From: Gammaproteobacteria bacterium
GTDB lineage: Bacteria > Pseudomonadota > Gammaproteobacteria > Pseudomonadales > Pseudohongiellaceae
DNA: 5,505 bases
Reading direction: 5' to 3'
NCBI GenBank assembly: GCA_947377625.1
Contig: CANCGR010000220.1
Span: forward strand, 1-5,505
Positions within the stretch are counted from its first letter, which is position 1. Each line of letters begins with the position of its first letter. The notes beneath the pieces are model-generated. The model saw nothing but the letters and a program-made list of their open reading frames with translations, did no database searches and was not told the DNA's origin. A program made the translations under genes and the position numbers. Below, piece by piece: positions 1 to 5,505 of this stretch.

Positions 1-807
1 CAGCATCGTCAGCATCGGCGTTTGGCGTGCGTTCCCGCTCAAGGCCGAAGCAGTTATCGCGGCAGGGTCCAGCTCAACAAACATCAGGCAACAGGCCGAG
101 CCATAGCGCTGGTTGCGGTTGAATTCCAGTTGCAGCATTTTCTCAAGCAATGCGCGATTAGCCAGTTTGGTGCGCAAATCGCCATAGGTCAGCGATTCGA
201 GATCACTGATACTCAGCAAAAGTTTGCGCTCGGCCTGAATGCGGAAATACTCGGGCACACACGCCAGCATGGAAATAACCAACGTGACGCCGATTACCCT
301 CGTCACGAAAATGTTTTCGTATCGCGTGACATCAAAATCGAACATGCCGTGCCAAATTGCTATGGTAAACAGCAGCAACAGGATGACCCAGACCAAACCG
401 CGCAGCCTGCCATTCAGAAACAACGCAATCGACGGAAAAACGAAATAGTAGAGCGGGCCGGTGTTTTGCAAACCTCCACTGTGAAACAAGTACAAACACA
501 GCAAGGCCATCGTGCCGGTGGTGAAATGTTTGGCCAGTGAATACCAGCGCGCGAACCAGATTACGGCATAGCCAACCGCGATAACGCCGGCAAAAGTAAA
601 CAAGACCTCGCCATGCGGGACTTCACCGACCGTTATCGAATAGAAACCAAATATCACAAGAAACAGCAGCACCAGCGCGCAATAAAGGCCGCATAACAGG
701 AAACTGCGGTGGTCGCTTGCCTCGACACCGAGTTCCATTCTTTCCTGCACCGGCTGAGGGATAGCCCACAAAGGCTCCTGGTTCAGGTTGAAATTGCGAT
801 TCACCAT
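1..807 (-). CDS. Membrane-anchored GGDEF-family protein, N-terminal part (runs off left edge)
   Basis: Open minus-strand frame from ATG at 807 to the window edge, 269 codons, no stop. Residues 1-35 are soluble, followed by about six hydrophobic segments near 36-58, 68-88, 96-110, 118-132, 137-152 and 168-184, which form an integral-membrane sensor module. A short linker (185-204) leads to the start of a GGDEF domain: LTYGDLRTKLANR at about 206-218 resembles the usual DxLTGLxNR entry, and RYGSACCLMFVELD at 234-247 matches the next core strand. Such proteins normally make cyclic di-GMP at the inner membrane. Here the first metal-binding Asp is Glu245 and the usual Phe-Lys and Asn-Asp residues after it are missing, so catalysis is doubtful; the GGDEF signature itself lies outside the window. 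An alternative start is Met24 (738), which has a better AGGA ribosome site than the first ATG. The gene looks somewhat more AT-rich than mobA beside it. The family call is fairly sure, activity is not. Confidence 0.8.
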   Translation of the reverse strand, partial: MVNRNFNLNQEPLWAIPQPVQERMELGVEASDHRSFLLCGLYCALVLLFLVIFGFYSITVGEVPHGEVLFTFAGVIAVGYAVIWFARWYSLAKHFTTGTMALLCLYLFHSGGLQNTGPLYYFVFPSIALFLNGRLRGLVWVILLLLFTIAIWHGMFDFDVTRYENIFVTRVIGVTLVISMLACVPEYFRIQAERKLLLSISDLESLTYGDLRTKLANRALLEKMLQLEFNRNQRYGSACCLMFVELDPAAITASALSGNARQTPMLTML

Positions 808-855
808 GTTTGCAACGTCCGTTCTACATCCACTTTCAATGACTCGCCTGTTACT

Positions 856-876
856 GCTTGCTTGCTCAGGCTTGCT
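856..876. repeat. Short direct repeats GCTTGCT beside the candidate -10
   Basis: The plus strand carries GCTTGCT at 860-866 and again at 870-876, exactly 10 bp apart, with a further overlapping GCTTGC at 856-861. The block sits directly downstream of the candidate -10 of the GGDEF gene, over the presumed transcription start. One-helical-turn spacing would suit a protein-binding site, but it could be chance. Confidence 0.35.
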
Positions 877-905
877 ATTATTTTTCGATAAAATCAGGTC
901 TGCAA
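877..905 (-). promoter_or_regulatory. Candidate sigma-70 promoter for the GGDEF-family gene
   Basis: Reading the minus strand, TTGCAG (900-905, 3 of 6 to the -35 consensus) is separated by 17 bp from AATAAT (877-882, 5 of 6 to the -10 consensus). Transcription would begin near 870, leaving a leader of about 63 nt before the ATG at 807. The call rests on motif match and position only; the -35 is weak. Confidence 0.4.
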
Positions 906-919
906 AAGCAGGTTACCGT

Positions 920-1504
920 TCAAATTGACGGCACAACATTACCCAGGCTTTGCCATTGTGCCGGTGTATTGAAATTCCTGAATTCCTGCAAGGATACTGC
1001 TGCATCATCAACCGGCTCTGCCTGCGTAAACTCCAGTAAGGCCCGCAGTGAGCGCTGCCCCCCCAAATGTCTTTCATCCCTGAACAGTTGCTGCACATGC
1101 AGATAGAGGCTTTCACTGGCCGGCAGTATGCAAGGAAAAATCTGGTTGCGAAAGCGAGCCCCCCGCCCCGCCACTGCACCGGTCAGCAGCTTTTGCAGGG
1201 TTGGCAACGTCAACAGCGGCATATCGACCGGAATCAGTAGCATAGGCGCCCCATCAAGCTGTGCGCGCTCATGCAAGCAGCTCAGCAGCGACAGCACGGC
1301 CCCCGGCGGGCCGCAATGAGGCAGCAGGTCTACCACACCCAGCGCATGTTCCGGACGGCCACTGACAAAGACCTGCTGCGCACCGGTAGCCTGCAACAGC
1401 TTGAGTGCACCCTGCAGCAAACTTTCACCCTGCCACTGCAACAGTGCCTTGTCTTGCCCCATGCGGCTGGACTTGCCACCGGCCAACACCGCAGCCCTCA
1501 GCAT
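920..1504 (-). CDS. mobA: Molybdenum cofactor guanylyltransferase MobA
   Basis: Encodes 194 residues, a normal length for MobA. The enzyme joins GMP from GTP to molybdopterin in the cytoplasm, giving the guanine dinucleotide cofactor used by DMSO-reductase-type enzymes. The nucleotide-binding N terminus is LAGGKSSRMGQDKALL (7-22) with the conserved Lys19. GPPGAVLSLL follows at 65-74, then PVDMP at 92-96 with the presumed magnesium-binding Asp94, and FRNFNTP near the C terminus (175-181), a variant of the family's F-x-N-x-NTP motif. The ATG directly follows the TAA of the MscS gene (stop 1505-1507) with no spacer. Its ribosome site AGGGG (1511-1515) lies within the last codons of that gene, so translation is probably coupled. 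It is the last gene of the five-gene unit; no convincing terminator follows. The usual partner mobB is not in view. A run of seven G on the coding strand (1058-1064) occurs inside the gene, in frame. MocA is a less likely alternative. Confidence 0.93.
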   Translation of the reverse strand: MLRAAVLAGGKSSRMGQDKALLQWQGESLLQGALKLLQATGAQQVFVSGRPEHALGVVDLLPHCGPPGAVLSLLSCLHERAQLDGAPMLLIPVDMPLLTLPTLQKLLTGAVAGRGARFRNQIFPCILPASESLYLHVQQLFRDERHLGGQRSLRALLEFTQAEPVDDAAVSLQEFRNFNTPAQWQSLGNVVPSI

Positions 1505-2335
1505 TTACTGCCCCTGGGGCGGCAACATCCGCACGTCGCGCTGGGGCACCGCAATCGCGATGGCATTTTGTTGCAGCGTAGTATGAATGGCAGCGTTGGT
1601 CTGCACGCGGGTCTGGAACAAATGCGCAGTGGCAGTCCAGTACCGCAATCCCAAGGTGTATCCATTGGCGCCGAAATCCTGGATGCCTACTTGCGGCGCG
1701 CGTGCTGTGCTAACGCCCGCCTGCGCGGCAATCGCCACTTTGATCAACTCCACTGCCTTGAGCGGATCACAGCCATAGGCAACATCCAACGTCATTTCAA
1801 CAATGCTTTCATGGTCAGAGTTGTGGATGATCTCGCCCACAATATGATGATTGGGAATCATGATGCGCACGTCGTCTTCACTGGCAAGAATAGTGTTGCC
1901 CAGGCGCACCTGTTTCACCACGCCGCTCACGCCTTTTACGGTAATGGTATCGCCCACCACGAAGGGTCGGGTGACCACGATGGTCACACCCGCTGCGTAA
2001 TTCGACAGCATGCGCTGCATCGCCAGGCCAGCACCCAATGACACAGCCCCGATGGCGGCAACAAAGGGCGCCACACTGACGCCCAGCTTGCCGAGCGCAA
2101 TCACCGCCACCATCGTCATCAGCAGCACCTTGGCCGCACTGGCAGTGAAGCGGCTCAGCGTGACATCGATGTTGTGCTTCACCATGAAGGCTTCAACCAT
2201 GTTGCCGAGCTTGCGCGCCAGCAACAAACCCAGCAGCAGAATGATCACAGCGCCCACCAGCGAGAAACTGTATTCGACCAGGTACTGCTCAATCTGCTTG
2301 TAGATGCTCTGGAATTCGGCGAGTTGCTGTTCCAT
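1505..2335 (-). CDS. Small-conductance mechanosensitive channel, MscS family
   Basis: Encodes 276 residues, close to E. coli MscS. The product would be a homoheptameric inner-membrane channel that opens under membrane tension to release solutes on osmotic downshock. Helices are seen at about 23-43 (TM1), 65-83 (TM2) and 89-115 (TM3). TM3 is the pore helix: it is glycine/alanine rich, with IGAVSLGAGLAMQ at 95-107 and SNYAAGV at 111-117. The two gate leucines of E. coli (Leu105 and Leu109) align with Leu100 and Leu104. The beta domain follows, with RPFVVGD at 123-129 and the loop MIPNHHIVGEIIHN at 159-172, where E. coli has VIPNGKIIAGNIIN. The C-terminal alpha/beta cage ends in PQRDVRML. The hinge glycine Gly113 of E. 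coli is Arg108 here. A TTG at 2341 is a possible start, but ATG at 2335 has a ribosome site at proper spacing and is preferred. It lies 2 nt after the pirin stop and abuts mobA. Confidence 0.94.
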   Translation of the reverse strand: MEQQLAEFQSIYKQIEQYLVEYSFSLVGAVIILLLGLLLARKLGNMVEAFMVKHNIDVTLSRFTASAAKVLLMTMVAVIALGKLGVSVAPFVAAIGAVSLGAGLAMQRMLSNYAAGVTIVVTRPFVVGDTITVKGVSGVVKQVRLGNTILASEDDVRIMIPNHHIVGEIIHNSDHESIVEMTLDVAYGCDPLKAVELIKVAIAAQAGVSTARAPQVGIQDFGANGYTLGLRYWTATAHLFQTRVQTNAAIHTTLQQNAIAIAVPQRDVRMLPPQGQ

Positions 2336-2337
2336 GT

Positions 2338-3384
2338 TCAACCTTCAATCGATGATGTTGTATTTTTTTGTGGTTCTGTTTCCGAGCCATCGCTGTAACG
2401 CGCGAAGCGCTGGCGTTGCCCGTGCACTTGATCAGCACGCGGCCACGGCCAGCCACCGAAATGATCACGCTGATAATCATTGAAAGCCTGCACCAGCTCT
2501 TCACGGGTATTCATTACAAACGGGCCGTGTTGCGCCACCGGCTCATTGATCGGACGCCCTTGCAACATGAGTAGTCTTGCCGGCTTGTTGCCATTGCGGA
2601 TCGCCAATGCTTCATCAGAGCGCAAACGCATACTGTGCATGACCTTCACCGTCTTGCCGTCGAAGCTGGCATCAACGCCTTCAAAAAAATACAGCGCGCG
2701 ATTCAGGCCACTGCTGGCAGCCGGCAACGTCCACTGCGCATCGGCATCAAGATCAATAACCCATGCTGCCACTTCATTGACAGCATCACTAGCCCACGAA
2801 TGCGGGGGTGGCGTCAGTGCGCTGGTCTGGCTGCCCTTGCTATCACGATAGTTGCCGGCAGTAATTTCAATCCGGATGTTACGGCCTTGCTCGTCCTGCT
2901 CTTGCACACGCGGCAATTGCGTATTCCAGAACATCAGAAAATGCGGCGGTGCCATTTTGTTTTTTGCCGGCAGGTTCAACCACAACTGAAACAACAGCAA
3001 AGGATTTGCATTCTTCTCATCCAGCAACGGAAACATTTCGCTGTGCTGCACGCCTTTGCCTGCGGTCAGCCACTGCACATCGCCTTCACCATAACGGCCA
3101 GCTGCGCCGAGCGAATCGGCGTGATCCACCAGGCCCTGCTGCACGATGGTGATGGTTTCAAACCCGCGATGCGGGTGCACCGGAAAGCCTGGCACCACAT
3201 CGCCGTGATACATGCGAAAGCCGTCCTTGATTTCAAAGTCCATGCCGATGTTGCGACCTGCCAACGACGTAGCCGGCCCGAAGCTGCCATTGCCGCGTGG
3301 AAACTGGTCATGGTGATAAGCGCAGAACAAAAACGGATCATAGGTCTGCCACTGAAAGCCCAACGGTTTGATATCAAGAATCAT
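2338..3384 (-). CDS. Pirin family protein (iron-binding bicupin)
   Basis: Encodes 348 residues from MILDIKPLGF, rather longer than the roughly 230-300 residues usual for pirins. The N-terminal cupin has HPHRGFET at 70-77 and GVQHSEM at 111-117. His70, His72, His114 and Glu116 match the iron ligands known from human pirin and E. coli YhhW. The C-terminal cupin ends with the hallmark GRPINEPVAQHGPFVMNT (276-293), then FNDYQRDHFGGWPW (301-314). Extra length comes from a segment around 176-200 and a polar tail (about 320-348). Family roles include quercetin 2,3-dioxygenase activity and redox-sensitive regulation; the substrate here cannot be read. The start was chosen at 3384 because its ATG overlaps the upstream TGA as ATGA and has GGGGGA (3389-3394) 4 nt before it. 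The frame stays open upstream to 3621 but overlaps the DUF6164-like gene and has no pirin character there. No signal peptide, so cytoplasmic. Confidence 0.94.
   Translation of the reverse strand: MILDIKPLGFQWQTYDPFLFCAYHHDQFPRGNGSFGPATSLAGRNIGMDFEIKDGFRMYHGDVVPGFPVHPHRGFETITIVQQGLVDHADSLGAAGRYGEGDVQWLTAGKGVQHSEMFPLLDEKNANPLLLFQLWLNLPAKNKMAPPHFLMFWNTQLPRVQEQDEQGRNIRIEITAGNYRDSKGSQTSALTPPPHSWASDAVNEVAAWVIDLDADAQWTLPAASSGLNRALYFFEGVDASFDGKTVKVMHSMRLRSDEALAIRNGNKPARLLMLQGRPINEPVAQHGPFVMNTREELVQAFNDYQRDHFGGWPWPRADQVHGQRQRFARYSDGSETEPQKNTTSSIEG
2342..2346 (-). promoter_or_regulatory. Ribosome binding site that decides the MscS-family start
   Basis: GAAGG on the minus strand lies 6 nt before the ATG at 2335. 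It directly touches the alternative TTG at 2341, leaving no spacer for that start, so the ATG is favoured. The site lies within the last codons of the pirin gene, which fits coupled translation. Confidence 0.6.
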
Positions 3385-3755
3385 TTCATCCCCCAATTTA
3401 GTTGCCACACCGACACCAGCGACACATAGAGCAATGCGGCAATCAATACTGAACACACCACAAACATTACTGGCTGCTCGCGCAACATGTCGAACGCAGT
3501 ACGTCGCTTGCCGGCCGCGAGTTGCTCCTGCCAGCGCTGACGCGACTCCAGCGCGCGCTGCTGCGCATAGCCGTTCAACAGTTCTCTGGCCAGCGTCAGC
3601 TGATTGTTGTCGCGCAGCCACAGCGTGGGCGGAGAAATGCCGAAGAAGCCGCCACCGGTTTCGTAATAGTCGATGGCATTGGCCTCGAGCAAACTGTGAA
3701 TATCGGCCAGCTCATCGTCAGGCACATTCCACAAACTCATCAACCGCTGCGCCAT
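3381..3755 (-). CDS. Small membrane-anchored protein, DUF6164-like
   Basis: Encodes 124 residues from MAQRLMSLWN. Residues 1-60 form a compact soluble domain: NVPDDELADIHSLLEANAID (10-29) followed by YYETGGGFFGISPPTLWL (30-47), a pattern typical of small proteobacterial proteins I recall as DUF6164. It resembles small ferredoxin-fold domains that read as N-V-P-x-D-E then a YET and a WL motif. A basic, glutamine- and arginine-rich helix follows (about 55-90), then one transmembrane helix at 96-117, so the bulk should face the cytoplasm with the C terminus across the membrane. Function unknown. The ATG overlaps the TGA of the upstream gene by one base (TGATG), and its own TGA overlaps the pirin ATG by four, so coupling on both sides is likely. 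No strong ribosome site is seen, which fits reinitiation. The frame is open upstream to 4043, but that part is the shadow of the neighbouring gene. Gene call is sure; family name is from memory. Confidence 0.85.
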   Translation of the reverse strand: MAQRLMSLWNVPDDELADIHSLLEANAIDYYETGGGFFGISPPTLWLRDNNQLTLARELLNGYAQQRALESRQRWQEQLAAGKRRTAFDMLREQPVMFVVCSVLIAALLYVSLVSVWQLNWGMK

Positions 3756-4240
3756 CAGGTATGCGCCCCGTAGAAATAAGCGATCAAGCGCCCGGCGGCC
3801 AACGTGGACATCCAGATCAGCAGCGACAGCCACGCCGACAGCTTGACCGCGCCCGGCACGTCCGCATGGGCGTCCCAGCGATGCTGGTCGCGCAGCAGCA
3901 CGATATGCATCCACAGCGCATTGAGACCACCCACCGGAATCAGCACCAGCTTGGCCAGAAAAGCCGCGTTGCCGGAATATTCCAACGGCATGAACAAAAA
4001 CAGCAAGCCACCGCTCACCACGACTCCGGCAAACAGCCACCACAGGCTCGGGATCACATGCTGCATCAGCATGCTGACCGGCACACGTTTATGCACACCC
4101 AGCAGGCGCAGGTCCAGCAGGGCGATGCCGCCAAAAAAGCCACCGGTCATGACAATGTGGAAAACTTCAGCAGCCGGAAACCCCCAGATCAGGGAGTTCA
4201 GCCACTGCGTAATTGCGGAGTCGTTAAGCGTTGCAAACAT
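3755..4240 (-). CDS. Four-helix membrane protein, DUF6644-like
   Basis: Encodes 161 residues from MFATLNDSAI. Four hydrophobic helices are predicted at about 22-45, 64-84, 95-117 and 133-157. Visible features are SLIWGFPAAEVFHI (16-29) with His28 in the first helix, LLDLRLLG (41-48) at its end, AAFLAKLVLIPVGGLNALW (92-110) in the third, and AGRLIAYF (149-156) in the last. This is the pattern I recall for DUF6644-type integral membrane proteins; the role is unknown. Histidines 28, 61 and 112 lie in or near membrane segments and could bind a metal or haem, which is speculation. First gene of the minus-strand unit, overlapping the next by one base. An upstream ATG at 4261 would add seven residues, but the start at 4240 is preceded by GAGG at 7-nt spacing and is preferred. 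The gene call is solid; the family assignment is moderate. Confidence 0.85.
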   Translation of the reverse strand: MFATLNDSAITQWLNSLIWGFPAAEVFHIVMTGGFFGGIALLDLRLLGVHKRVPVSMLMQHVIPSLWWLFAGVVVSGGLLFLFMPLEYSGNAAFLAKLVLIPVGGLNALWMHIVLLRDQHRWDAHADVPGAVKLSAWLSLLIWMSTLAAGRLIAYFYGAHT

Positions 4241-4247
4241 CGGAATA

Positions 4248-4251
4248 CCTC
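4248..4251 (-). promoter_or_regulatory. Ribosome binding site that decides the DUF6644-like start
   Basis: GAGG on the minus strand lies 7 nt before the ATG at 4240. The alternative ATG at 4261 has only a weak GGGT ahead of it. This site therefore supports the shorter product. Confidence 0.5.
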
Positions 4252-4292
4252 GTTGGCCCATGTTAACCCAGGCACCCCCGATTTGCCCTGTT

Positions 4293-4320
4293 CAGCCGGG
4301 ATTTCGGCTGCGTGGCAGCC
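4293..4320. repeat. Overlapping inverted repeats in the divergent gap
   Basis: CAGCCG (4293-4298) and CGGCTG (4305-4310) form a perfect 6-bp inverted repeat with a 6-nt loop. The core of the second arm, GGCTG (4306-4310), also pairs with CAGCC at 4316-4320 across a 5-nt loop. The two pairings share the middle arm and exclude each other. The right-hand copy overlaps the proposed -35 of the peptidase gene, so an operator role is possible. On the minus strand the block would lie in the leader of the five-gene operon if that transcript starts farther upstream. No obvious promoter for the minus direction was found in 4241-4372. Confidence 0.5.
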
Positions 4321-4341
4321 CTTATGACCTTGTGCTTTAAT
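4312..4341 (+). promoter_or_regulatory. Candidate extended -10 promoter for the M16 peptidase gene
   Basis: TTTAAT at 4336-4341 matches 5 of 6 bases of the -10 consensus and is preceded by TGC (4333-4335), giving an extended -10. GTGGCA at 4312-4317 matches 4 of 6 bases of the -35 consensus with an 18-bp spacer. Transcription would start near 4348, about 25 nt before the ATG at 4373, leaving room for the ribosome site AGAGGA at 4360-4365. It overlaps the right arm of the inverted repeat. Confidence 0.5.
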
Positions 4342-4372
4342 TCAAGGACTCCCTTCAGTAGAGGACATCTGG

Positions 4373-5505
4373 ATGCACACCCTACGGACCCCAATACTTT
4401 CCCGCAAATCCACTTTGGCACTGTTCGCTGCAATCGCATTTACAGTGGGTATCAGCACCACCCAGGCCGCTGACAAACCCGGCTACAGCGTGGTCGAAAC
4501 CGTACCGCCCAGCGCCAGGGAGCTGGTGATCCCCTACACCAAATACAAACTCGACAACGGCCTCACCGTGATCGTGCATGAAGACCACAGCGACCCCATC
4601 GTGCATGTCGATGTGACTTACCATGTGGGCTCGGCGCGTGAAGAACCCCAGCGCTCCGGCTTCGCGCATTTCTTCGAGCACATGATGTTCGAAGGCTCAC
4701 AGCATGTCGGCGACAAGGAACATTTCCGCACTGTCACCGAATCCGGCGGCACCCTCAACGGCTCCACCACCGAAGACCGCACCAACTATTTTGAAACCGT
4801 GCCCAGCAACATGCTCGAGCGCATGCTATGGCTGGAAAGTGACCGCATGGGTTTTCTGTTGCAGGCGGTGACGAAGGAAAAATTTGAAGTGCAACGCGCC
4901 ACCGTCAAGAACGAACGCGGCCAGAATGTCGAGAACCGCCCTTATGGACGCTTCGGCGAAGTCAACAACGCAGCACTGTATCCGCCTTCACATCCGTATT
5001 CGTGGCCAGTCATCGGTTACCCGGTTGATCTGGATGCCGCCAACGTCGACGACCTCAAACGTTTCTTCCTGCGCTGGTACGGACCCAACAATGCCACGCT
5101 CACCATCGGTGGTGATGTGAAGAGCGAAGAAGTAGTCGCGCTGGCAGTGAAATATTTTGGCGAAATTCCGGCTGGTCCAGCCGTGAATGCTGTCAGCTTT
5201 CCCGCACCAGTGCTCACCGCCGACCGTTATGTGTCGTATGTGGATGAGAACATCCGTTTCCCGGCACTGTTGTTTACCTGGCCCACTGTGGCGCTCAGCA
5301 ATCCTGACCACGTGGCGCTGGATGCCCTTAACAGCATCATTGCCGACGGTCGCAAATCCTTTCTCTACAAACAATTTGTGCTGACTCGCAAAGCCATCCA
5401 GTCGAGCGGTTTCAGCCCCAACGATGAACTGGGTGGCACCTTCACCTTGTTCGTACTGCCCTTCCCCGGCATTTCGCTCAGCCAGTTCGAGACTGAACTG
5501 CGTGC
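4373..5505 (+). CDS. Exported M16-family zinc metallopeptidase, N-terminal part (runs off right edge)
   Basis: 377 codons from ATG at 4373, open at the right edge. AGAGGA (4360-4365) lies 7 nt before the start. The N terminus looks like a Sec signal peptide: basic residues up to Lys12, a hydrophobic core near 14-26, and a likely cleavage after TQA at residue 32, so the enzyme should act in the periplasm or outside. The pitrilysin/insulinase domain begins with YKLDNGLTVIVHEDHSDP (58-75). The inverted zinc motif HxxEH is HFFEH at 99-103: His99 and His103 bind zinc and Glu102 is the catalytic base. The third ligand is Glu181 in VKNERGQ (178-184). GGTLNGSTTEDRTNYFETVP at 125-144 and the YPPSHPYSWPVIGYP stretch (203-217) are also typical. 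The second, M16C-like half begins about 220 and continues off the window. Family members of this kind often reach about 900 residues with two such halves; the rest cannot be seen. Probably degrades peptides. It is divergent from the minus-strand operon. Confidence 0.94.
   Translation, partial: MHTLRTPILSRKSTLALFAAIAFTVGISTTQAADKPGYSVVETVPPSARELVIPYTKYKLDNGLTVIVHEDHSDPIVHVDVTYHVGSAREEPQRSGFAHFFEHMMFEGSQHVGDKEHFRTVTESGGTLNGSTTEDRTNYFETVPSNMLERMLWLESDRMGFLLQAVTKEKFEVQRATVKNERGQNVENRPYGRFGEVNNAALYPPSHPYSWPVIGYPVDLDAANVDDLKRFFLRWYGPNNATLTIGGDVKSEEVVALAVKYFGEIPAGPAVNAVSFPAPVLTADRYVSYVDENIRFPALLFTWPTVALSNPDHVALDALNSIIADGRKSFLYKQFVLTRKAIQSSGFSPNDELGGTFTLFVLPFPGISLSQFETELR

Noticed and set aside
22..540. 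Plus-strand open frame of 172 codons at the left edge
   Set aside because: It is the shadow of the GGDEF-family gene, whose membrane helices and LANR motif are read from the minus strand.
883..910. Possible Rho-independent terminator after mobA (CTGC-TTTT-GCAG hairpin)
   Set aside because: The stem is only four base pairs and the following T run is short and broken by A and C, so it is too weak to call. It also overlaps the promoter candidate.
973..988. Tandem 8-bp repeat AATTCCTG in mobA
   Set aside because: It encodes the conserved QEFRNF region of MobA and is only two copies, so it is explained by coding sequence.
1271..2041. Plus-strand open frame of 256 codons antisense to mobA and the MscS gene
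   Set aside because: Both genes on the minus strand have clear family motifs throughout; the antisense product shows none.
2635..3429. Plus-strand open frame of 264 codons antisense to pirin
   Set aside because: The minus strand encodes an unmistakable pirin here; the plus-strand product has no recognisable features and is basic and low in complexity.
3385..3621. N-terminal extension of pirin by 79 residues
   Set aside because: The frame is open but overlaps the DUF6164-like gene, and the extension is Ala/Arg rich without pirin features. The ATG at 3384 has a ribosome site and begins the normal pirin N terminus.
3368..4327. Plus-strand open frame of 319 codons opposite the pirin-side small genes
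   Set aside because: It lies antisense to two well-supported membrane-protein genes, is rich in Arg, Gln, His and Ala with no domain pattern, and lacks a ribosome site. It is a by-product of G+C-biased codon use on the other strand.
4382..4681. Minus-strand open frame of 99 codons inside the peptidase gene
   Set aside because: It is antisense to the signal peptide and zinc-motif region of the M16 gene and has no start signal or family features.

Overview
The window looks like chromosomal DNA of a Gammaproteobacterium of moderate to fairly high G+C; the genus cannot be told from the sequence. Evidence is the protein style: a secreted M16 peptidase, an MscS-family channel, a long pirin, a MobA and two small uncharacterised proteins of proteobacterial type. 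I see no mobile element, CRISPR array, tRNA or rRNA. Coding density is very high and every base outside the genes lies in one of two short intergenic gaps.

Layout. Positions 1-807 (minus) hold the first 269 residues of a membrane-anchored GGDEF-family protein that runs off the left edge. A 112-bp gap (808-919) carries a plausible promoter for it. Positions 920-4240 (minus) form a tightly packed five-gene unit, in transcription order: a four-helix membrane protein (DUF6644-like, 3755-4240), a small tail-anchored protein (DUF6164-like, 3381-3755), a pirin (2338-3384), an MscS-type channel (1505-2335) and mobA (920-1504). Junctions are a 1-nt overlap, a 4-nt ATGA overlap, a 2-nt gap and a direct stop-to-start abutment, so the five genes are very probably one translationally coupled operon. 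A 132-bp divergent gap (4241-4372) follows, with a good extended -10 promoter and overlapping inverted repeats. Finally, 4373-5505 (plus) is the N-terminal part of an exported zinc peptidase of the M16 (pitrilysin/insulinase) family that runs off the right edge.

How they fit. The operon mixes molybdenum cofactor maturation (MobA), an iron-dependent cupin (pirin), an osmotic safety valve (MscS) and two membrane proteins of unknown role. These do not form a recognised pathway. The packing suggests co-expression, possibly in a stress or redox setting, but this is inference. The GGDEF protein and the peptidase look like independent neighbours. The most unusual points are the degenerate visible half of the GGDEF domain, the unexplained linkage of the two DUF proteins to pirin, MscS and MobA, and the three-armed repeat in the divergent gap. 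Nothing here is clearly a new biological system.
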